Origin: CAYSNP01 sp964432485 | GTDB lineage: Bacteria > Bacillota > Clostridia > Christensenellales > DTU072 | Direction: 5' to 3' | DNA length: 58,742 nucleotides | NCBI GenBank assembly: GCA_964432485.1 | Contig: CAYSNP010000007.1 | Coordinates: 1 to 58,742 of the forward strand | Shown: positions 39,931 to 49,048 of the stretch, piece after piece | Layout of the letters: every line of letters starts with the position of its first letter | Numbering within the stretch: the stretch's first letter is position 1 | Translations under genes and position numbers: made by a program | Notes under the pieces: generated by a model | What the model was told of the DNA's origin: nothing | The model's input: the letters and a program-made list of their open reading frames with translations, nothing else | Databases searched by the model: none

Positions 39931-41028
39931 TTACCTGAAATCTATTTTATAAACTAACTTAATATCTTTTTCAAAAGCAGACTCTATTGTGCTGCTTATC
40001 CGCTCTTGCTCCGCTTGCAGAGAATAAGGCACTACCAAGTCAAACTTTAGCACCTTTTCCTTACAGTCCCAATCCAAATCGTGAAAACTTAGCTCCTCAT
40101 TAATTTCGGCAAGAACAGCTTGTATCCTTTCAGCAAAAGCGGATACAGTTTTGCTATAAGGATTGGCAGGGTCTATATGCACTACCAGTTCTATTTGTAG
40201 CTCCTCCAGCGAGCGACGCTCTATTTCATCCGCAATTTTATGAGCTTGCGCAAATGTCAGCTTGCACGGAACTTCTATATGAATGGACGCTATATGCTTA
40301 TCCAGCCCATAGCTATGCAACATAAGGTCGTGAGTCCCTTGCACGATTTCGTATTCTGCTATAAGCTCTTTTATCTTATCGCAAACCTCTTTGTTATGCG
40401 CTCCGCCTATAATATCCGCCATTGTTTCTTTAATTAAAGCTATTCCGCTATACGCTATTATCAAACTGATTAGTATGCCGCAAACTCCGTCCAAAGGGAA
40501 AACAGTATAGCGAGAAAAAAAGTAAGCGGCGGCTACGCTTAGCCCTATTATCGTATCCCCTAAGGAATCCAATGCGGCAGCTTTTATTACCGGAGAGCGG
40601 GCTGACTTGTTTTTGACTTTATAATATAAAAAAAGCAGTCCTTTGCCTGATGCCGAAAGTGTTACAATTACAAAAGCAAGCGTGTTGTATGTTATAGGCA
40701 CGGATTTGATAATTTGTTTAAGCGACACTTTAAAGAACTCTAAACTGGCAACAATAATTATCATTGCTACTATAAAGGCAACAATATACTCCAGTCTGCC
40801 ATGTCCGTAAGGATGTTTTTCGTCAGGTCCTTTTGCCGAATATTTTAATCCTATGGTAGTGGCTAGGCTAACAAAAGCATCGCTGTAATTGTGGATAGCA
40901 TCTGCTGTTATGGCTGTGCTATGCCCTAATATGCCTGCTGCCAGTTTGCCTGAAGCAATAGCGATATTTGCAAGCGTACCCCATACTCCTGTGCGTATCC
41001 CTTTTTCCAGCCTTTTAGATTTTTCCAT
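39931..41028 (-). CDS. Cation diffusion facilitator family transporter
   Basis: From the ATG at 41028 (AAAGGG upstream) the protein has 365 residues. An upstream extension of 60 codons would cross the divergent gene and lacks family similarity, so I reject it. Six helices hold the metal-site motifs ITADAIHNYSDAF (His/Asp) and AAALDSLGDTIIG (Asp/Asp), followed by the cytoplasmic ferredoxin-like domain (IHIEVPCKLTFAQAHKIADEIERR; VVHIDPANP). A further C-terminal segment of about 70 residues (FHDLDWDCKEKVLKFDLVVPY) duplicates the fold and occurs in one CDF subgroup. It exports Zn, Mn or Fe; the metal cannot be told. Confidence 0.92.
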   Translation of the reverse strand: MEKSKRLEKGIRTGVWGTLANIAIASGKLAAGILGHSTAITADAIHNYSDAFVSLATTIGLKYSAKGPDEKHPYGHGRLEYIVAFIVAMIIIVASLEFFKVSLKQIIKSVPITYNTLAFVIVTLSASGKGLLFLYYKVKNKSARSPVIKAAALDSLGDTIIGLSVAAAYFFSRYTVFPLDGVCGILISLIIAYSGIALIKETMADIIGGAHNKEVCDKIKELIAEYEIVQGTHDLMLHSYGLDKHIASIHIEVPCKLTFAQAHKIADEIERRSLEELQIELVVHIDPANPYSKTVSAFAERIQAVLAEINEELSFHDLDWDCKEKVLKFDLVVPYSLQAEQERISSTIESAFEKDIKLVYKIDFR

Positions 41029-41119
41029 ATTGCCCTTTCGACAAATTAGCATACACTTTGATTTGCAATGCAACTCATAACATATTTTCTTTACCAGTAT
41101 ATTATAAAGAGGTATTGTT

Positions 41120-41776
41120 ATGATTAAAAAATTAAGTGTGCTGTTAATTTTAACTATTATAGCATTAATTATGTTCTCTTGCAATACTAATACCGTCAAG
41201 ATACTCAAGCGCAGCCTTAGCTATGTAGAAAAGCATAAACTTTTTGGAGAAACACAAGATTACAGAATAATAGTAACAATAGGCTTAAAAGAAGTAGTGC
41301 CGATTATCGACGGTATAACGGGGCAGGTGGAGGACTTTGTTAAGGTGGTGCTAATACCCTTAAAACTTGGCGGCTTAGAAAAAAAGTATAAATTTAGGTA
41401 TGGCGAGTTGGAAGGCGAGCTGACCCCCGACACTATTAAGTATCAGCAAGGCGTAATCTTAAGCGGTAATGCGGTGCTGGATAGTATAATTATATTTTCT
41501 AATGGGATAAGTGAAAAAGTAGCTTTAACCGATATTAATGACAGTAGCACCTCTTATCTGGATGCGTTGGAAGCGTCTTCTAAAGTGCTGCAAAAAGTAA
41601 TTAGGGAAAATATCAAAAAAAATACCCTAAACAGAGAAATCTATATCACCATAGTTGAAGACACTCTGGGCACTAACAAATTTTACTACTATATCGGGTA
41701 TTTAAGCTCTCCGTCACTATACAGCGCCGCTCTTATTGACCCGTATACCAAAGAGGCAGTAGCGGTAAAGCCTTAA
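41120..41776 (+). CDS. Predicted lipoprotein of unknown function
   Basis: The 218-residue protein has a lipoprotein signal (MIKKLSVLLILTIIALIMFSC, lipobox Cys21). The mature part is mixed alpha/beta without a recognised domain (IIVTIGLKEVVPIIDG; YKFRYGELEGELTPDTIKYQ; FYYYIGYLSSPSLYSAAL). AGAGGT lies six bases before the ATG. It is divergent from the cation transporter gene and alone on its transcript. No homologue recognised. Confidence 0.7.
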   Translation: MIKKLSVLLILTIIALIMFSCNTNTVKILKRSLSYVEKHKLFGETQDYRIIVTIGLKEVVPIIDGITGQVEDFVKVVLIPLKLGGLEKKYKFRYGELEGELTPDTIKYQQGVILSGNAVLDSIIIFSNGISEKVALTDINDSSTSYLDALEASSKVLQKVIRENIKKNTLNREIYITIVEDTLGTNKFYYYIGYLSSPSLYSAALIDPYTKEAVAVKP

Positions 41777-41873
41777 ATCTTGCTGCAAAATATCATTACC
41801 CAAACCCTTGCTCCATTACTGCCTTAAGCAAATCAGCTTAATGCGTCGCCTCTCGCAAAGATGATGGGCGGAA

Positions 41874-43139
41874 TTATCTGTACTCCTTAAACTCCTCCAT
41901 AAAATTAAAAGTAGCAAAGTAATCTTTAGGAGTTTCAGCTCTGCGTATTAAAGTAAAAGTTCCGTCAGGATGCAGGAGTATTTCGCTGCTTCTAAGTTTG
42001 CCATTATAGTTATAGCCCATAGCAAAACCATGCGCGCCGGCATCATGCACGGCAAGATAATCGCCATAATCTACCTTAGGCAAATGTCTGTCTATTGCAA
42101 ACTTATCGCTATTTTCGCATAGAGAGCCTACTACATCATATTTGTAGTCAGCAGGCGCGCTTTCTTTTCCCAGCACCGTTATATGGTGGTATGCGCCATA
42201 AATAGCAGGGCGCATAAGGTTAGCAGCACAAGCGTCTACGCCCACATAATCTTTATGGATATGCTTGAAATGTATAACCTTAGTAATAAGATGTCCATAA
42301 GGCGCAAGCATATAACGACCTAACTCCGTAAAGATTTTTACATTAGACAGTCCGTTTGCCACTAAGATTTTGTTATACACTTCCTGCACTTGGCGGCTAA
42401 TTAAAAATACATCATTCTTTTCTTGTTCGGGGCGGTATGGGACCCCAATCCCGCCCGAAAGGTTGGCGAAAGTCATCTTTACATTACATTCTTTAGTTAA
42501 CGCTACCATTAGCTCAAAGATAACGCCGGCAAGCGCAGGGTAATAATCATTGCCTAAAGTGTTGCTTGCCAAAAAAGCATGTATGCCAAACTCCTCTACT
42601 CCTAAACCGGCTAGTTTTTTTACCGCTTCGAACATTTGAGGGCGGGTCAGCCCATATTTGGCATCGGCAGGATTGCCCATAATCATATTGTTAATAGTAA
42701 AATCGCCGCCGGGGTTGTAGCGCAAGGCAATCTTTTTAGGGATACTTGCAACTTGTGCCAAAAAATCTATATGGGTAATATCGTCTAAATTGATAATTGC
42801 GTCCAACTGTCGGGCAAGCTGATATTCCTCCGCTGCAGTTTCGTTGCTGGAGAACATAATTTCATCTCCGTAAAACCCTAGTGCCTTTGCCATAAGCAAT
42901 TCGGTATAAGAGGAGCAGTCCAGCCCTGCCCCATGTTCCCGCAACACCTTTAAGATAGTAGGATTGGGAGTAGCTTTTACTGCAAAATACTCCTTAAAGC
43001 CTTTATTCCAAGCAAATGCGCTGTTTAGCTCGATGGCATTTTCTCGTATGCCCCGCTCATTATATATATGAAAAGGAGTAGGATGCACCTTTGCTATCTC
43101 CTTAACTTTTTCTAGGCTTATAAATGGCAATTTCTTCAT
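41874..43139 (-). CDS. lysA: Diaminopimelate decarboxylase LysA
   Basis: The 421-residue PLP enzyme makes L-lysine from meso-diaminopimelate. YFAVKATPNP carries the PLP lysine; GLDCSSYTEL, the glycine-rich phosphate loop NLSGGIGVPY, and GSLCENSDKFA with the active-site Cys and Glu are all present. FTELGRYMLAPYG and YGAYHHI complete the family signature. It is transcribed from its own promoter and has an AGGAG-type ribosome site. No other lysine gene and no lysine riboswitch lies next to it. Confidence 0.93.
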   Translation of the reverse strand: MKKLPFISLEKVKEIAKVHPTPFHIYNERGIRENAIELNSAFAWNKGFKEYFAVKATPNPTILKVLREHGAGLDCSSYTELLMAKALGFYGDEIMFSSNETAAEEYQLARQLDAIINLDDITHIDFLAQVASIPKKIALRYNPGGDFTINNMIMGNPADAKYGLTRPQMFEAVKKLAGLGVEEFGIHAFLASNTLGNDYYPALAGVIFELMVALTKECNVKMTFANLSGGIGVPYRPEQEKNDVFLISRQVQEVYNKILVANGLSNVKIFTELGRYMLAPYGHLITKVIHFKHIHKDYVGVDACAANLMRPAIYGAYHHITVLGKESAPADYKYDVVGSLCENSDKFAIDRHLPKVDYGDYLAVHDAGAHGFAMGYNYNGKLRSSEILLHPDGTFTLIRRAETPKDYFATFNFMEEFKEYR

Positions 43140-43180
43140 ATAATAATGCTCCTGTTTTCTTTAGTTGTATTGTCTAGCAT

Positions 43181-43209
43181 ATTTTATCAATAAAAAAGGT
43201 AAAAGTCAA
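43181..43209 (-). promoter_or_regulatory. Sigma-A-type promoter of lysA
   Basis: TTGACT (43209-43204), 17 bases, TAAAAT (43186-43181) on the minus strand, in the 98-base gap after the HAD gene. Confidence 0.75.
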
Positions 43210-43237
43210 AACTATATTGGGCTATAAAATGATTAGG

Positions 43238-43888
43238 CTACTTCCTTTTGCCCTGTAAAAACTCCGCAACTGCTTTTGGCGAGGGTGCATAGCAGACAAC
43301 AGGCATATCAGCAACGCTTTCCTTTTTGCCATATCCATATGTCACAAAGCACATATCAATATTGTTTTCCTTTGCGCCAACGGTGTCATGTAAAGTATCC
43401 CCTACAAAAAGCGTGTCTTTTGGCTGTAAGCTAAATTGCCTTACAACCTTTGCTATAACATCAGATTTATTATTTAATCCTTCTTCTATCCCTTGAATAA
43501 AAACAAAATATTTTGCAACATCAAATTTTTTAAGGATTTCTCTAGCGCTGTCAGTACCTTTACAAGTGGCTACATAAAGATTGTATCCTAATGCGCACAA
43601 TAAGTTTAACAGTTCAGGAATGCCTGCAAAAAGCGTGTTGTTAAACTTGCCTTTATCTAAATAAAACTCTCTGGTGTAAGCTACCGCTTTATCTAGGTCC
43701 TCCAAAGCAAAATGGTTGCATAAAGACAGCGGCAAAGGGGGTCCGATATAGCTAAATAATGTCTTTTTGTCAGGACAAGGCATATTCATTTTAGAAAAGG
43801 TGTACTCTAACGCTGCTATAATGCCGGGTGCGCTATCCGTAAGCGTTCCGTCCAAATCAATAAGAATGTTTTTATATACCTTTGCCAT
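43238..43888 (-). CDS. HAD-family phosphatase (phosphoglycolate phosphatase-like)
   Basis: The 216-residue HAD hydrolase has motif I LIDLDGTLTDS (nucleophilic Asp), a helical cap domain (about 17-85) typical of subfamily IA, motif II VATCKGT, motif III Lys (NNKSDVI) and motif IV LFVGDTLHD. Closest in pattern to phosphoglycolate or beta-phosphoglucomutase-like enzymes; the exact phosphate substrate is not predictable. It starts one base after valS ends, so it is probably co-transcribed with valS. Confidence 0.9.
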   Translation of the reverse strand: MAKVYKNILIDLDGTLTDSAPGIIAALEYTFSKMNMPCPDKKTLFSYIGPPLPLSLCNHFALEDLDKAVAYTREFYLDKGKFNNTLFAGIPELLNLLCALGYNLYVATCKGTDSAREILKKFDVAKYFVFIQGIEEGLNNKSDVIAKVVRQFSLQPKDTLFVGDTLHDTVGAKENNIDMCFVTYGYGKKESVADMPVVCYAPSPKAVAEFLQGKRK

Positions 43889-43889
43889 T

Positions 43890-46511
43890 TTAATTGATAT
43901 GCTCTTGCATTGACGCTTTAATCTTTGTCAGCAACTGCTTATTTTTTTCTAGTTTTTCTTTTTCTGCCTCTATTAAATAAGCAGGCGCTTTGGAAAGGAA
44001 TCCTGTGCTGCCAAGCATATTTTCGCTTCGGGCTATTTCCGCAAGCGTCTTTTTCAGCTCTTTGTCTAAACGCTCTTTTTCTTTTTGGGTATCAATAAGC
44101 TCGCCTAAGGGAATATATACTTCGCCTATCGGCAGCACTATTTGTGCACATTTTTGTGCAGGCGGGGAGTCTGCAAAGTGGACTTCTTGAGCATTGGCCA
44201 GCTTTTGAATGTAAATGATATTCTTTGCCAAATATGAGCTTTCTTTACTTATGATATATAGGGTAAGAGGACGGGAGGGCGCTACATCCATTTCCGCTCT
44301 TTTATTGCGAATAGCCCTGATAATATCCTTAATGCCTTCAAAAGCCTGTGCTTCTGCGGTACGCTTGAACTTAGCATTCCGGATAGGATACTTTTGCATC
44401 ATTATGCTTGCGGAAGCAGACGGCAGCGCTTGCCAAATCTCCTCTGTAATAAAAGGGGTAAAAGGATGCATTACTTTAAGAATAGTCTTAAATGCGTAAA
44501 GCAAAACTGACAGCGTATTTTGCTTTAATCTTTTATCTCCGGAATTAAGTGCGGGTTTAGCCAGCTCTATATACCAATCGCAAAACTCACTCCATACAAA
44601 ATCATAAATTTTTTGGCAAGCAAGCCCTGCTTCATATCTTTTAAGGTTTCTGTTAACTTCAGCAATTAAATCATTGAGTTTGCTAAGCAGCCATTTGTCC
44701 GCCGCAGTAAGGTGAAAAGTGCCGAATTCAGGGATTTGCTGCCCTTCTGTATTCATAAGCACAAAACGCCCCGCATTCCAAACTTTATTCATAAAGTTGC
44801 GGGCAGACTCTGCCCGCTCCTCACTAAAGCGTAAATCTCCGCCGGGCGCAACCCCGTTAGTTAAGCAAAAACGCAAAGTATCAGCACCATATTTATCTAT
44901 TATTTCCAAAGGGTCAATGCCATTGCCTAAAGACTTTGACATCTTTCGGCCTTGCGCATCACGCACTATGCCATGTATCAGCACAGTGGAAAAAGGGATT
45001 TCGCCCATATGCTCAATACCGCTGAAAATCATTCGTGCTACCCAAAAGAAAATGATATCATAAGCCGTAATAAGCACATCGGTAGGGTAAAAATACTTGA
45101 GATCCTCAGTTTTTTCGGGGTAACCAAGCGTAGAAAAAGGCCAAAGCGCAGAGGAAAACCAAGTATCCAGCACTCCTTCGTCTTGAGATAGCTTGACACT
45201 TTGGCATTTTGGGCATTTTACCGGTGCATGCTCTTGAACTATGATTTCACCGCAATCTGCACAATACCAAGCCGGAATCCTATGCCCCCACCATAGCTGG
45301 CGGGATATGCACCAATCCTTAATATTTTCCATCCAATTAAAATATGTTTTTTCGAATCGTTTTGGCAAAAACTTAACAGTATTGTTCCTAACTGCCTTAA
45401 TTGCAGGCTCTGCCAACGGTTGCATTTTAACAAACCATTGTAAGGATACTATAGGCTCAACAGGGCTGGCGCAGCGGTAGCATTCGCCCACGCTGTGCAA
45501 ATGACCTTCTATCTTTTGCAGCAATCCTTGCTCTTGCAAGTCCGCTACTATCTTTTTTCGGGCGGCATATCTATCCAAACCTTGATATGCGCCTGCAAGC
45601 TCGTTCATTGTACCGTCATCGTTCATTACCCTAAGGATTTCAAGGTTATGCCTTGCGCCCACTTCAAAGTCATTGGGGTCATGAGCAGGTGTAATCTTAA
45701 CTGCCCCTGTGCCAAACTCCTTTTCTACATACTCATCGCCTATTATAGGAATAATCCTATCCATTAAGGGCAAGCGCAAACTCTTGCCAATGCTGCCCGC
45801 ATACCTTGCATCAGCGGGATTAACAGCTACAGCGGTATCGCCTAACATTGTTTCAGGACGGGTTGTAGCTACAGTAATATAGCCGGAATTGTCAGCAAAA
45901 GGATAGCGGATATACCAAAGATGCCCTTCTTGGCTATTGTGCTCAACTTCTGCATCGCTTAGCGCAGTCTTACAGTCAGGACACCAATTGATTATCCTGT
46001 TACCTCTATAAATAAGTCCTTTTTGATATAACTTAACAAATACATGCTCAACCGCCTTGCTGCAACGCTCATCCATTGTAAAAGCCTCTCTGCTCCAATC
46101 GCAACTAGAGCCTAGCTTTTTTAGCTGTTCTACAATTTTACCGCCATATTTTTCTTTCCACTCAAAAGCGCGCTGCAAAAATGCGCTTCTGCCAAGCTGC
46201 TCTTTAGTGATACCCTCTTTTTTAAGCTCTTCTACAATTTTTACCTCTGTGGCAATGCTGGCATGGTCTGTGCCGGGCAGCCAAAGAGTGGAATATCCTT
46301 GCATGCGCTTGTAACGGATAAAAATATCTTGCAAAGTATTGTTGCAAGCATGCCCCATATGCAGTTGCCCTGTAATATTAGGAGGGGGCATAACAATACA
46401 AAAAGGTTCCTTAGTTTTATCGACAGCAGGAGTAAAGTAACCTTGCTTACTCCAATTGCTATAAATCCTGCCTTCAAAGCTTGTAGGATTAAAAGATTTA
46501 GGCAATTTCAT
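43890..46511 (-). CDS. valS: Valyl-tRNA synthetase
   Basis: The 873-residue class I synthetase charges tRNA-Val. PPPNITGQLHMGHACN holds the HIGH motif (HMGH) and GRKMSKSLGNGIDPL the KMSKS motif. The editing domain (TTRPETMLGDTAVAVNP, TPAHDPNDFEVG), zinc-binding Cys pairs (NWCPDCKT, WYCADCGE, CPKCQ), the anticodon-binding domain and the C-terminal coiled-coil arm (IDTQKEKERLDKELKKTLAEI) are all present, so the gene is complete. Only 33 bases separate it from pgsA and there is no T-box leader in that gap. Confidence 0.98.
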   Translation of the reverse strand: MKLPKSFNPTSFEGRIYSNWSKQGYFTPAVDKTKEPFCIVMPPPNITGQLHMGHACNNTLQDIFIRYKRMQGYSTLWLPGTDHASIATEVKIVEELKKEGITKEQLGRSAFLQRAFEWKEKYGGKIVEQLKKLGSSCDWSREAFTMDERCSKAVEHVFVKLYQKGLIYRGNRIINWCPDCKTALSDAEVEHNSQEGHLWYIRYPFADNSGYITVATTRPETMLGDTAVAVNPADARYAGSIGKSLRLPLMDRIIPIIGDEYVEKEFGTGAVKITPAHDPNDFEVGARHNLEILRVMNDDGTMNELAGAYQGLDRYAARKKIVADLQEQGLLQKIEGHLHSVGECYRCASPVEPIVSLQWFVKMQPLAEPAIKAVRNNTVKFLPKRFEKTYFNWMENIKDWCISRQLWWGHRIPAWYCADCGEIIVQEHAPVKCPKCQSVKLSQDEGVLDTWFSSALWPFSTLGYPEKTEDLKYFYPTDVLITAYDIIFFWVARMIFSGIEHMGEIPFSTVLIHGIVRDAQGRKMSKSLGNGIDPLEIIDKYGADTLRFCLTNGVAPGGDLRFSEERAESARNFMNKVWNAGRFVLMNTEGQQIPEFGTFHLTAADKWLLSKLNDLIAEVNRNLKRYEAGLACQKIYDFVWSEFCDWYIELAKPALNSGDKRLKQNTLSVLLYAFKTILKVMHPFTPFITEEIWQALPSASASIMMQKYPIRNAKFKRTAEAQAFEGIKDIIRAIRNKRAEMDVAPSRPLTLYIISKESSYLAKNIIYIQKLANAQEVHFADSPPAQKCAQIVLPIGEVYIPLGELIDTQKEKERLDKELKKTLAEIARSENMLGSTGFLSKAPAYLIEAEKEKLEKNKQLLTKIKASMQEHIN

Positions 46512-46544
46512 AAAAAACCTCGTAAAAATATTAAAACAAAAAGT

Positions 46545-47129
46545 TTATAGTTTTAAGTCAGAGCCGCCTTTAACGCTTTCGCCCTTTAACGCCTTAATCA
46601 TCATATTAAGGTAAATAAAAAAAGCAATATAAGTAAGCACTAAACCTATACTTAAAACTATCCAATCTAAATAAAAAACCTTATCTGCAAAGAAATCGTG
46701 AAAAAATGCGCCAAATACACCTAAGGTGATTACCAAGCTTGCAATTTTACCCATATTATTAGCTTGAATAATCTTTTTATTTTTAATAAGCACAACAGAG
46801 CCGCCAATCATTGCAGCTTCCTTCAAAAACAGCAACGCTACGAATCCCCACCAAATATTACCGATAATGGCAAGTGCAATAAGTGCGCAAACATGCATCA
46901 GCTTATCGGCAAGAGGGTCTAGCGCTTTTCCGATTTGGCTGATTTGGCCAAGTTCTCTTGCAATAAATCCGTCTAGCAGGTCACTGGCGGCAGCGGCAAC
47001 TAAGATAACAAATCCTACTAGAACCTTGTCCGTTAAAGTAAAAAAAACAAAAAACGGAATGGCAACTATACGCAATAATGTTATTATATTAGGGATTGTA
47101 AAAATCTCTTTTTTTAATTCTTCTCTCAT
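46545..47129 (-). CDS. pgsA: CDP-diacylglycerol-glycerol-3-phosphate 3-phosphatidyltransferase (CDP-alcohol transferase)
   Basis: From the ATG at 47129 (AGGTG three bases upstream) the protein has 194 residues and about six membrane helices. The CDP-alcohol phosphotransferase motif is visible as ASDLLDGFIAREL followed by IGKALDPLADK (DxxDG-x2-AR-x8-G-x3-D-x3-D). IPNIITLLRIVAIPFFVFF at the start is the usual PgsA N-terminus. It makes phosphatidylglycerophosphate, the first step to phosphatidylglycerol and cardiolipin. A TATAAT at 47160-47155 on the minus strand may be its -10, with a poor -35. Confidence 0.92.
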   Translation of the reverse strand: MREELKKEIFTIPNIITLLRIVAIPFFVFFTLTDKVLVGFVILVAAAASDLLDGFIARELGQISQIGKALDPLADKLMHVCALIALAIIGNIWWGFVALLFLKEAAMIGGSVVLIKNKKIIQANNMGKIASLVITLGVFGAFFHDFFADKVFYLDWIVLSIGLVLTYIAFFIYLNMMIKALKGESVKGGSDLKL

Positions 47130-47286
47130 AAACACCTCATATTTATGCAAATATATTATAACACAAGTACATGATATATAAAAGTGTTTGGTAACAATTT
47201 ATCTTAATGATAGCTTTTTGCAAACTTGGTTTTATTGTAATAACAATAAGGGTATTAAAGGAACTTTTATATTAATTGACAATAAA

Positions 47287-47302
47287 GGTAGCTTAGGCTA
47301 CC
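47287..47302 (-). terminator. Short terminator-like hairpin after the 47316 surface protein gene
   Basis: On the minus strand GGTAGC, a four-base loop and GCTACC are followed by TTTATT. The stem is only six base pairs, so efficiency is uncertain. Confidence 0.55.
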
Positions 47303-47315
47303 AAAAGGTCTGTTT

Positions 47316-48935
47316 TTAATTACTTTTGTCCAAAGGAGTATCAGGGCCACCTATCCCTAGCTTCTTTTCCTTTTTATATTTATAACCTAAAAAGACAGCT
47401 AGCACTACAACTGCGGCAAAACCTACCCCAATGACAGTCCACCATATCCATTCGGTATTTTTCGGATTCTCGCTTGCAAGCAGCAAGACATATCCCTTAT
47501 CAATACCCATATGGTCAAAAGTAATCCAACCATCTCCAAGGTCAAAACTTAAAGAGCTATAATCTGAGGCGGTATATTGATTGTATCCTACCACACCTAT
47601 ACAGTAGTAGCCTGCGCTGACAGGCATAAAGACAGTAATTGGCTCGGAGGGGGCAACGGGCTGATTATTATAATAAAGCGTAGCAGAAATCTTAACCGCT
47701 TTGTCAAAATCGGGCTCTTGCAATTGAGATAACACCGCAAAATCGCTATAATCTTTAGGCAGATTTTCAATTGTTAAGTCCAGCGTAAGGGTATCTCCTT
47801 TTAAGGCGGCGCTATAACTGTTCTCGTCTAAATAAGCGATTATGCCCCCTATTATATCCCCTTTAACATTTACAACAGTTTCTACCTTGGCATTATAGTA
47901 CCTATTCCTTTCTTCTACAAGCAAAAGCCAGGCTTGTTCTTTATCTTCTTCTTGAGCGGACGGGTCAGAATATAAAGAGCGATAGTAAGCATAAGCATCT
48001 TGTAATGAGCTTTTTAGATAGTTGGTATAACCTTGCCACTTCAACATTCTTTCGATATTTGCCAAATAAGTATATAAATCAGTGTTTTTTTCAGAATACT
48101 CAAAAGGCGGAAAAAGGTCTGTATTGCCTACCCAATCTATTGTTTCAAAAAAGAAAAAGCCCACTTTATCAGCTGCAAAATTATCTGAATATTTTTGTGT
48201 AATTGAATGCTTATCCAACTGCTTGCTCCATACCAGCTCTAAATCTTCTATTACAGTAGTATCTTTATCATACTCGGCAGAGTAATAAATATTGATTTTC
48301 TGAATGCCGCTTGATGCGGACGACACTATCGTCTTTTTAGTGTCGTCTACTGTAAACTCCAGCACAATTGCGCTCCCCTCAAAATGAAAATCGTCATATA
48401 CTTGCCAACCGTCATCATAAACTTTACCTACAAACGGCGGCTCAAAATCTATATCTTGAAAGGCTAGCTCCCCATGCATAAACGGCTCATCTTCCCCTTC
48501 TTCATATGCTTTTGCAGTATAAATACCATTGCGTACAAAACTTATAATCACATACTTATACTTTGTGCTTGGCTCACCCGGCGCGCCCTGCTCAACTGTC
48601 AGCTCTACCTGCTCTACAGGCAATGTCCAGTTCTCAGGTAGCTCTACTTCCTCTAAATCCTCTTGAAAAGTGGTGGCGATAAGTATAGGCTGTTCGGTGG
48701 GGAAATTAAGATCTTCTAGGTATAACCTAAATCCTGTAGTTTCCGTGCCTAACTTAATACGGTAAGAGCAGCCCTCTTGCGGGCTAAAAACTGTTTCATC
48801 TAATTGAGAAAAAAACTCTATCTCTGCTTCGCTTCCGTCTGCTAGGGCAGAATAAGAGCGGCTTTCTGCCTGCAATACCCCAATAACTATAAGGGTTAGG
48901 CAAAATAATATGATAAATAAGTTTTTCTTGCGCAT
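47316..48935 (-). CDS. Secreted surface protein with C-terminal membrane anchor
   Basis: The 539-residue protein has a signal peptide (MRKKNLFIILFCLTLIVIGVLQAES), a beta-rich outer region, a helical FIVAR-like stretch in the middle (about 270-335, YLKSSLQDAYAYYRSL ... AWLLLVEERNRYYNAK), a second beta domain, and a C-terminal membrane helix (WIWWTVIGVGFAAVVVLAVFLGY) with a basic tail (KYKKEKKLGIGG). There is no LPXTG sortase signal. It lies 113 bases after the giant repeat protein with a terminator between, and AAGGA precedes the ATG; no separate promoter fits in the gap, so it probably depends on read-through. It likely partners the giant protein. Confidence 0.75.
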   Translation of the reverse strand: MRKKNLFIILFCLTLIVIGVLQAESRSYSALADGSEAEIEFFSQLDETVFSPQEGCSYRIKLGTETTGFRLYLEDLNFPTEQPILIATTFQEDLEEVELPENWTLPVEQVELTVEQGAPGEPSTKYKYVIISFVRNGIYTAKAYEEGEDEPFMHGELAFQDIDFEPPFVGKVYDDGWQVYDDFHFEGSAIVLEFTVDDTKKTIVSSASSGIQKINIYYSAEYDKDTTVIEDLELVWSKQLDKHSITQKYSDNFAADKVGFFFFETIDWVGNTDLFPPFEYSEKNTDLYTYLANIERMLKWQGYTNYLKSSLQDAYAYYRSLYSDPSAQEEDKEQAWLLLVEERNRYYNAKVETVVNVKGDIIGGIIAYLDENSYSAALKGDTLTLDLTIENLPKDYSDFAVLSQLQEPDFDKAVKISATLYYNNQPVAPSEPITVFMPVSAGYYCIGVVGYNQYTASDYSSLSFDLGDGWITFDHMGIDKGYVLLLASENPKNTEWIWWTVIGVGFAAVVVLAVFLGYKYKKEKKLGIGGPDTPLDKSN

Positions 48936-48956
48936 TTTTCCTTTTCGGGCTATCCT

Positions 48957-48995
48957 TTTAAAAGCGCCTCACCTAGAAAGTTAAGTGAGGCGCTT
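48957..48995 (-). terminator. Terminator between the giant repeat protein and the next surface protein
   Basis: AAGCGCCTCAC (48995-48985 read on the minus strand) and GTGAGGCGCTT (48972-48962) form a perfect 11-bp stem with a 12-base loop, followed by TTTT-AAAA-GG. The stem is strong but the T-run is short, so partial read-through into 48935-47316 is plausible. Confidence 0.75.
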
Positions 48996-49048
48996 CTGTA
49001 ATGTTAGGTTAAATCAAGTAGCCATTAGTATTCTTTTTAAGCTTGCTT

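Noticed and set aside
41029..41208. 60-codon N-terminal extension of the cation transporter
   Set aside because: It overlaps the divergent lipoprotein gene and its start, is unlike the family, and a ribosome site supports the ATG at 41028.
46512..46544. T-box leader of valS
   Set aside because: Only 33 bases separate valS from pgsA, too short for a T-box.
47276..47281. TTGACA on the plus strand as a promoter
   Set aside because: No gene follows on that strand and no -10 lies at proper spacing; it falls at the terminator-like hairpin of a minus-strand gene.
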